The translations under genes were made by a program, and so were the position numbers. Below the pieces are notes generated by a model that saw only the letters and a list, made by a program, of their open reading frames with translations, was not told where the DNA came from and searched no databases. Positions 1-9,000 of a DNA stretch of 64,000 bases are shown here, in pieces. The stretch lies in assembly GCF_003992135.1 (NCBI RefSeq), contig NZ_RQVN01000003.1, forward strand, positions 96,050 through 160,049, read 5' to 3'. Within the stretch, counting starts at the first letter, position 1. The number at the start of each line of letters is the position of its first letter. The DNA is from Veillonella sp. VA142 (lineage in GTDB: Bacteria; Bacillota; Negativicutes; Veillonellales; Veillonellaceae).

Positions 1-1
1 T

Positions 2-3000
2 TTGGGTACCAAGGCATCCGCCACTGCAGAGAATGCAGCAGCCATTGGTACTAGTGCATCCGCTTCTGCAAAAGACACCTTGGCAGCAGGATCAAGTGCA
101 CAAGCTACTGCAGAAGGAGCGACAGCGGTAGGTAAAGAAGCAAAAGCCCAAAAAGCTGATGCTACTGCATTAGGTTCTGGTGCCACTGCATCAGAAACTA
201 ATGCCACAGCTCTTGGTAAAGGTGCTACGGCATCAAAAGGAGATGCTACAGCCGTAGGTTCTGGCGCTCAAGCAACTGAAGCAAATGCAGTCGCTGTCGG
301 TAAAGGTGCTGAAGCATCAAAAGGTAATGCTATTGCGATAGGTAAAGAGGCAGAAGCAACAGAGGCTAGTGCTACTGCTATCGGTGATGGTGCCAATGCA
401 GAAAAAGCGAATGCTGTTGCCATTGGTAAAGGTGCAATTTCAGGTGGTACCAGTGGTATTGCCATGGGTAATGATGCGCAAGCACAAGCAAAAGATACTA
501 TTGCAGTAGGTAGTTCATCTCGTGCTTCGAATGACAATGCTAGTGCATTTGGTAATGCAGCTACAGCAGCTGGTAGTGGCTCTACTGCTATCGGTTATCA
601 AGCCAATACTACAGGGGCTAATTCTACAGCCATTGGTGCAGCAGCACAATCCACAAAAGCCAGCTCTACAGCTCTTGGTAACGGTGCTAAGGCGTTTGGT
701 ACATCTGCAATTGCTATTGGTGAGGGGGCGACTGTTGGTATAGCAGAAGGAAGAACTACAGCAGGGACTACACCAGCTGTGGATGCCCCAAATAGTATTG
801 CCATCGGTAAAAATGCGAAGGTACTGGCTGGTTCTGGTAGCATTGCCTTAGGAGCAGGAACCGAAATCACCGCTTCAGATGTAGGCACATCTAGTGGGGC
901 TGCACAAAAAACATATCCGTATATGCTAACAAATACAATAGGAACGGATGCGGTGTCAGATAAAGAGAATGGTATCGTAGCCATTGGTACAAAACGATCG
1001 TCTTCGGATACTGGCTTTGCCCGTCGTTTAACAGGTGTAGCAGGTGGTGTTGGCGATTACGATGCAGTCAACTTGAAACAAGCAAAAGCGATTGAAAGTT
1101 CCTTAAAAAAAGGAGAACGCCATATTAAGGCAACTTCCTATACTCCAAATGGATCAGGCACCATTACGTTAAATTATGTCGATGGTGAAAACAAGGATGT
1201 GTCTAATGAGACAGCAACTATTACAGATGTAGCGAAAAAATCTGTAGTAGATGGCATTAACACGACAGTGAATACCCATACGACACAGATTACAAATCTT
1301 ACTTCCGAAGTAGGAGGAAAAGTAAGCCAATCGGATTTTAATACTTTCAAGGCAAAAGCGATTACTTTCACAGGTGATGATAATGCTGGCGTAGCCCGTA
1401 CATTAGATACGACGTTAACAGTGAAAGGCGGTGCTAATTACACATCCACCACAGCGAATACAAACATTCGTGTAGAAAAAGATGGATCTTCTGGTGCTGC
1501 TGGTTTGCTTGTTAAATTATCTGACAAATTGACGGGGATGAAAGAAATCGCTGGCGATGGAAAAACGGATTTAGTCATCAAAAATGGCACGAATAAAGTA
1601 ACTATCACACCTGGTAAAGATAATGATAAAGGTACTATTAACTTTGGCGATGCAAAAGTTGTGGCATCTAATTTAGAAGCGGACATTACATACCGTGCAA
1701 ATGGTGTTGCAGATACAGCTGCGAATACAGTGAAATTGAAAAAAGGTTTGAATTTCACAGCAGCTACAGACACAACGACAACCACTGATGGTCCTAAATC
1801 TGGATTATCCATTACAACAGGTGGAGATGGATTGGTAACCTTTGGTTTAGATAAAGCTACTCGTAGCAAAGTAGACAATGCAGCAGATAAAAACTTAAGC
1901 AATTTATCTGATAATGGCAAAGACAAAGTCAAAGAATTGGCAAAAACAGCGGCGCAAGATGCTGTAAAAGTAGCACCTGGTATCAATACAACGGTAACGA
2001 CAGATACAACCACAACGCCTGGAGTTACTACGTATAAAGTAAATGCAATTGATACAACAGTAGCAGTAGGTAGTGATGCATTAACGATTAACGATGCAAC
2101 TCCAAATGCAAATAAAGTTCGTGCATACTCAGTAGATTTGTCCACTGCCACAAAAGGTAAACTAGCAGCTGTAGGTAACTTGGCAACTGTGATCGGCGGA
2201 ACCACAATTGCTGCAGATGGCACTGTAACAGGACCAACTTTCAATATTACGAAAGCGGATGGTGGTACTGATTCTGTAACTACGTTAAAAGGTGCTATCG
2301 ATAAGTTAAATGCTACTAATGCAGGTCAAAATACGAAAATCTCTGAAACGGCTGGTAAAGTAGGAACGTTAGAAACAAATGTAACTAATCTAGGGAACAC
2401 TGTCACTAATCTAGGAAATACAGTAACTAATTTGGGTAATACGGTAACGAACAATTACAATGATTTGTCTAATAAAATTACCCAGGCTGGTACAAATGTA
2501 GCCTCTACATTGACTGCAAAAGGGTTAGACTTTACAGGTAACGATACAACAGATACAGGTAAAGTACACCGTGACTTAGGTACTACATTAACCATTCAAG
2601 GTGCAGAAAATTTCACGCGAGGAACTACTGATAACAACAATATTAAAGTGTCTAAAAACGGTAATACTTTAGACGTGAAATTAGCAGAGAACCTTGGCAA
2701 TATCAAAGAAATCGCTGGAGATGGTACACATGACTTAGTGATTAAAAATGGCGACACTAAGGTGACTGTAAAAGCTCCTAAAGATGGAAATACTGGTAGT
2801 ATTGATTTTGGAAATACGAAATTAGTAACTAATAATTTAGAAGCAGATATTGCCTATAAAGCAGGCGGTGAGTCATCGAAGAAAACTGTTAAATTGCAAA
2901 CAGGCTTTACATTTGTGGCAGGTGAGGGCACAGTAGCACCAACAACGCCAGCAACAGGTGCAGCCACTACAACTAGTCCAACAGCATCTACAGATGGTAA

Positions 3001-6000
3001 AGTAGCTAAGAAAGGGATTGTTATCTCTACCGAAGCTGATGGCGTAGTAAACATCGGTTTAGACAGTGATACACGTAGTGCTATCGATAATGCGGCGAAC
3101 AAGGACTTGAGCAATCTAAATTCAGCTGGTACTAATAAAGTCTCTGAATTAGCGAAAGCAGCTGCGAAAGAAGCAGTAAAAGTAGACAATGGTATCAACA
3201 CAACAGTGGATACAGATACAACCACAACACCTGGGGTTACTACGTATAAAGTAAATGCAATTGATACAACAGTAGCGGTAGGTAGTGATGCATTAACGAT
3301 TAATGATGCAACTCCAAATACTACTACAAAAGTTCGTGCTTATTCGTTAGATTTATCCGATGCGACAAAAAATAAATTAAAAGCGATAGGTAACTTGGCA
3401 ACGGTGATCGGCGGAACCACAATTACTGCAGATGGCACTGTAACAGGCCCAACTTTCAATATTACGAAAGCGGATGGTGGTACTGATTCTGTAACTACGT
3501 TAAAAGATGCTATCGATAAGTTAAATGCTACTAATGCAGGTCAAAATACGAAAATCTCTGAAACGGCTGGTAAAGTAGCAACCTTAGAAACAAATGTAAC
3601 GAATCTTGGAAACACTGTCACTAACCTAGGAAATACGGTAACTAGCAATTATAATGATTTGTCTAGTAAAATTACCCAAGCTGGTACAAATGTAGCCTCT
3701 ACGTTGACTTCAAAAGGTTTAGACTTTACAGGTAATGATACAACAGATAAAGTACACCGAGACCTAGGTACTGTTTTAACTATTCAAGGTGCTGAAAACT
3801 TCATGCGAGGAAGTACTGATCACAATATTAAAGTGGTTAAAAACGGGGATGCTTTAGACGTTAAATTAGCAGAAAATCTTGGCAACATCAAAGAAATCGC
3901 TGGGGATGGTACGAATGATTTAGTAATCAAAAATGGTACGAATACAGTAACTATCACAGCTGGTAAAACTGGCGACAATGGTACTGTTAACTTTGGCAAT
4001 GCAAAAGTTGTAACCTCTAATTTAGACGCAGATATTGCTTATAAAGCAGGTACTGAAACCTCCAAGAATAAGGTTAAATTAGCAGATGGATTTAACTTTG
4101 TAGCTGGTACTGGAACAGTAGCGGCAACAACGCCAGCAACGGGTGCAACAACACCAGCAGCAGGCACAACAACGCCGGCAGCAGATACAGCAACTACAAC
4201 TAGCCCAACGTCATCTACAGATGATAAAACAGCTAAGAAAGGGATTGTTATCTCTACCGAAGCAAATGGCGTGGTCAACATCGGTTTAGATAGCGATACA
4301 CGTAGTGCTATCGATAATGCGGCAAGTAAAAGCTATGTAGAAAATGCATTGACTAATCTAAATAGTACAATTACAGGCAATGCAAATCTAAACTTTGCTG
4401 GTAATGTGACAAAAGATGCACAGGGTCACGATGCAAATAAAATTGGCTTATCATTAGCGACTGGTACATTACATATCAAAGGTGATGCGACAGATATTAC
4501 AACCACTGCAAAAGGTGACACTGTTACCATTGCTTTAACAGAAGGAACACAAAATAAATTAAAAGCGATAGGTAACTTGGCAAATGTCATTGGTGGTACA
4601 ACAATTGCTGCAGATGGTACTGTGACAGGGCCAACTTTCAACATTACAAAAGCAGACGGCACTAATGAAAATGCAAATACCTTAAAAGAGGCCATCGAGA
4701 AGTTAAACGCTACAAATGAAGGTCAAAATACAAAAATCTCTGAAACGGCAGGCAAAGTAGGCACGCTAGAAACAAATGTAACGAATCTAGGAAACACTGT
4801 CACTAACCTAGGAAATACGGTAACAAACTTAGGTAATACGGTAACTAGCAATTACAATGATTTGTCTAATAAAATCTCCCAAGCTGGTACAAATGTAGCC
4901 TCTACGTTGACTTCAAAAGGCTTAGATTTCTCAGGTAATGATACAGCAGATAAAGTACACCGAGACCTAGGTACTGTTTTAACTATTCAAGGTGCTGATA
5001 ACTTCACGCGGGGAAGTACTGATCACAATATTAAAGTGGTTAAAAACGGGGATGCTTTAGACGTTAAATTAGCAGAGAACCTAGCGAAAATCAAAGAAAT
5101 CTCTGGGGATGGATCAAATGACTTAGTCATCAAAAATGGCGACACTAAGGTGACTGTAAAAGCTCCTAAAGATGGAAATACAGGTAGCATCGACTTTGGG
5201 GATACGAAATTAGTCACTAAGAATTTAGAAGCAGATATTGCTTATAAAGCAGGCGGTGAGACAGCGAAGAAAACTGTTAAATTGCAAACAGGCTTTACAT
5301 TTGTGGCAGGTGATGGTACAGTAGCGGCAACAACACCAGCAACCGGTGCAACAACACCAGCAGCGGGCGCAACAACGCCAGCAGCAGGTACTGCTACTAC
5401 AACTAGCCCAACGGCGTCTACAGATGATAAAACAGCTAAGAAAGGGATTGTTATCTCTACCGAAAATAATGGTGTAGTCAACATCGGTTTAGATAGTGAT
5501 ACACGTAGTGCTATCGATAATGCGGCAAGTAAAAACTATGTGGAAAATGCATTAACTAATTTAAATAGTACTATTACCAATAATGCCAATCTAAACTTTG
5601 CTGGTAATGTGACTAAGGATGCACAAAATAACGATGCAAATAAAATTGGCTTATCATTAGCGTCTGGTACATTAAATATCAAAGGTGATGCGACAGATAT
5701 TACAACCACTGCAAAAGGTGACACTGTTACCATCGCTTTAACAGAAGGAACACAAAATAAATTAAAAGCGGTAGGTAACTTGGCAAATGTCATCGGTGGT
5801 ACAACAATTGCTGCAGATGGTACTGTAACAGGACCAACTTTCAGTATTACAAAAGCAGACGGCACTAATGAAAATGCAAATACCTTAAAAGAGGCACTCG
5901 ATAAGTTAAATAGCACTAATGTAGGTCAAAATACAGCTATTACTACTTTAGGTACCCGAATTACTAGTTTAGTAGATGGTGGTATGGTATTTGCGGGCGA

Positions 6001-9000
6001 TGATGCGACAGCAGATAAAGTGACTCGTAAATTAGGAGAAACTTTAAACATCCATGGTCAAAACAACATCACGGTGAAAAAAGATGCTACAGATGCGACT
6101 ACATTAAATGTAAAACTAGCAAGTGATTTGAAAAATATCACATCTATCACAAATGCCGATGCAGATAATAAACCAGGGACTACCATCTCAATTGGTGGAG
6201 ACAGTGTAACGATTACCAATACACAAGCTCCAGCAACGGGTGCGATTACAGGGGTAACCAAAACTGTAACTATTGGCAAAAATGGTGTTGATGCGGGTAG
6301 CATGAAAATTACTAACGTGGCTGACGCAGAACATGACAATGATGCAGCAAACAAAAAATACGTAGATACGGCGATTCGTAATTTAAATACTACAATTACC
6401 AATAATGCCAATCTAAACTTTGCTGGTAATGTCACAAAAGATGGTCAAGATCACGATACAGATAAAGTAGGTTTAGCGTTAGCGACTGGTACATTACATA
6501 TCAAAGGTGATGCGACAGATATTACAACCACTGCAAAAGGTGACACTGTTGAGATTGCCTTAACAAAAGCATTACAGGATAAGTTAAAACAATTAGGTGA
6601 TACATCGGCAGATGGACGTGATGGAAAATCTGCCACTAGTACGCCAGGAGCATCTGGTACAGCAGGTACATCCGGTACAGGCACAGCAGGTGCACCAGGA
6701 GCATCCGGTACCTCAGGTGCAGCAGGTACATCCGGTACATCTGGTACAGGCACAGCAGGTGCACCAGGAGCATCCGGCACTCCAGGGGCGGCAGGAGCAG
6801 CAGGTACATCTGGTACAGGCACAGCAGGTGCACCAGGAGCATCTGGTACTCCAGGAACAACACCACCGGCATCTGCAGGATCTACAGGCCTAACAGGAGC
6901 TGATGGATTAAATGGACATACATTAACAGATAAAGTCAATGCATTGCGTAATGGTGAAGCTGGGATCGTTGTCTATACTGATGACAAAGGTGAACGTCTA
7001 CAGAAAGGTAATGATGGTAAGTATTACTATCCAACAGACCTAAAACCTGATGGAACAGTAAAAACAGCAGCAGAAAACAATGGTAAAGAGCCAAAGCCAG
7101 TAGATAACCCACAAGCACGTATAGTGAATAGCAGTGGAGATACGAAAATACCAACTACGTTCTCTAACATTGCAGATGGCAAGGTAGAAGCTGGTTCACA
7201 TGATGCTGTTAACGGCGGACAACTGTATACAGTAAAAACTGATTTGACTAACGCTGGTTTAGATTTCTACGGCAATGAAGACACTAGAGACGAATCTAAA
7301 GTACACCGTAACCTTGGACAAGTTCTAAAAATAAAAGGTGCAGGGAACTTCGAGCGTGCAGCAACAGCTACAAATAATATTAATGTAGTAAAAAACGCTA
7401 CTGGTGATGGATTCGATATACAATTAGCAGAGAACCTTAGGGACATAAAAGAAATCGCTGGTGATGGCTCAAATGACTTAGTCATCAAAAACGGCGATAC
7501 TAAGGTGACTGTAAAAGCACCTAAAGATGGCGATAAAGGTAGCATCAATTTTGGGAATACGAAATTAGTCACTAATAATTTAGAAGCAGATATTGCTTAT
7601 AAAGCAGGCGGTGAGACAGCGAAGAAAACTGTTAAATTGCAAACAGGCTTTACATTTGTGGCAGGTGACGGCACAGTAGCATCAACAACGCCAGCAACGG
7701 GTGTAACAACACCAGCAGCAGGCGCAACAACACCTGCAGCGGGTACAGCTACTACAACTAGCCCAACGGCATCTACAGATGATAAAACAGCTAAGAAAGG
7801 GATTGTTATCTCTACCGAAGCAAATGGCGTGGTCAACATCGGTTTAGATAAAGATACACGTAGTGCTATCGATAATGCAGCAAGTAAATCTGAAGTCAAT
7901 ACAGCCATTACAAGCTTAAGTAAAACCATCTCTAATAATTCAAATCTACGATATGCTGGTGATACTAATGTAGGTGCAGCAACGGGTGAAGATCATTTGA
8001 ACTTAGCATTAGCTACAGGCACATTAAAAGTAGCTGGTACAGCAGGGGAAGTTAAAACTGTAGCGCAAGCAGGTACAATTACAATTTCTTTAGAACAAGC
8101 TGTAAAAGATAAGTTAGCTCAATTATCTGATAAAAATGCAGATGGTCGAGATGGCAAATTAGGCAGCGAAGCGGATGCGATTGCCTCCACAGGCATTGCG
8201 AAAGAAGATGGCTTGAATGGTACTACTGCAACGTATAAAGTGAATGCTTTACGTCATGGCGAAGCAGGTTCTGTTGTGTACACAGATGCAGATGGTAATC
8301 GTATTGTGAAAGCTACGGATGGTAATTACTACAAAGCCACAGAGGTTAATGCCGACGGTGTGGTAAAAACTGCTGATCAAAACAATGGCATAACTCCTGT
8401 AGCAGTAGATAAAACGACTATTGTGGCAACCCTTGTGAACACAGACGGTACCACAGCACTAGCAGCAGATGATATCAACAAAGTAGCCACAACGAAGTTG
8501 ACCAACATCAAAGAAGCTGCCATAACTGCCACTTCTAACGATGCTGTCACAGGTCGTCAGTTGTATGGATTAAAATCTGACTTAGCAACATACCTTGGTG
8601 GCGGTTCTGCAGTAGATGCTAATGGAACTTTCACAGGTCCTACGTACAACATCACGAAAGATGATGGAACCAATGGAACGACACCAGTTAAGAGTGTAGG
8701 GGATGCAATTAGCAACTTAAATACTCGTATTAACAATGCAAACTCCTCGTTATCTACAAAAGGCTTAGATTTCTACGGAAACAAAGACACTGTGGATACA
8801 GATAAAGTACATCGTAACCTTGGTGAAACTTTAAAATTAAAAGGTGCTGAGAATTTTGTTCGTGATGACAAAGCTAAAAATAATATCAATGTAGAAAAAA
8901 ATACTACAGGTGATGGGTTCGATGTGAAATTAGCAGAAAACCTTGGTAATATTAAAGAAATCGCTGGAGATGGAAAAACTGATTTGGTGATTAAAAATGG

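Noticed and set aside
1438..2244. Long open frame on the minus strand within the first adhesin (also 9949-10824 and 13826-14632)
   Set aside because: These arise because the Thr/Ala/Gly-rich plus-strand code leaves no stops on the other strand. They have hydrophobic, low-complexity products, no ribosome sites, and follow the repeat pattern of the adhesin.
6451..6939. Minus-strand open frame across the collagen-like tract
   Set aside because: Its Pro/Ala-rich product is a mirror of the Gly-Xaa-Yaa code on the plus strand; no start site or family.
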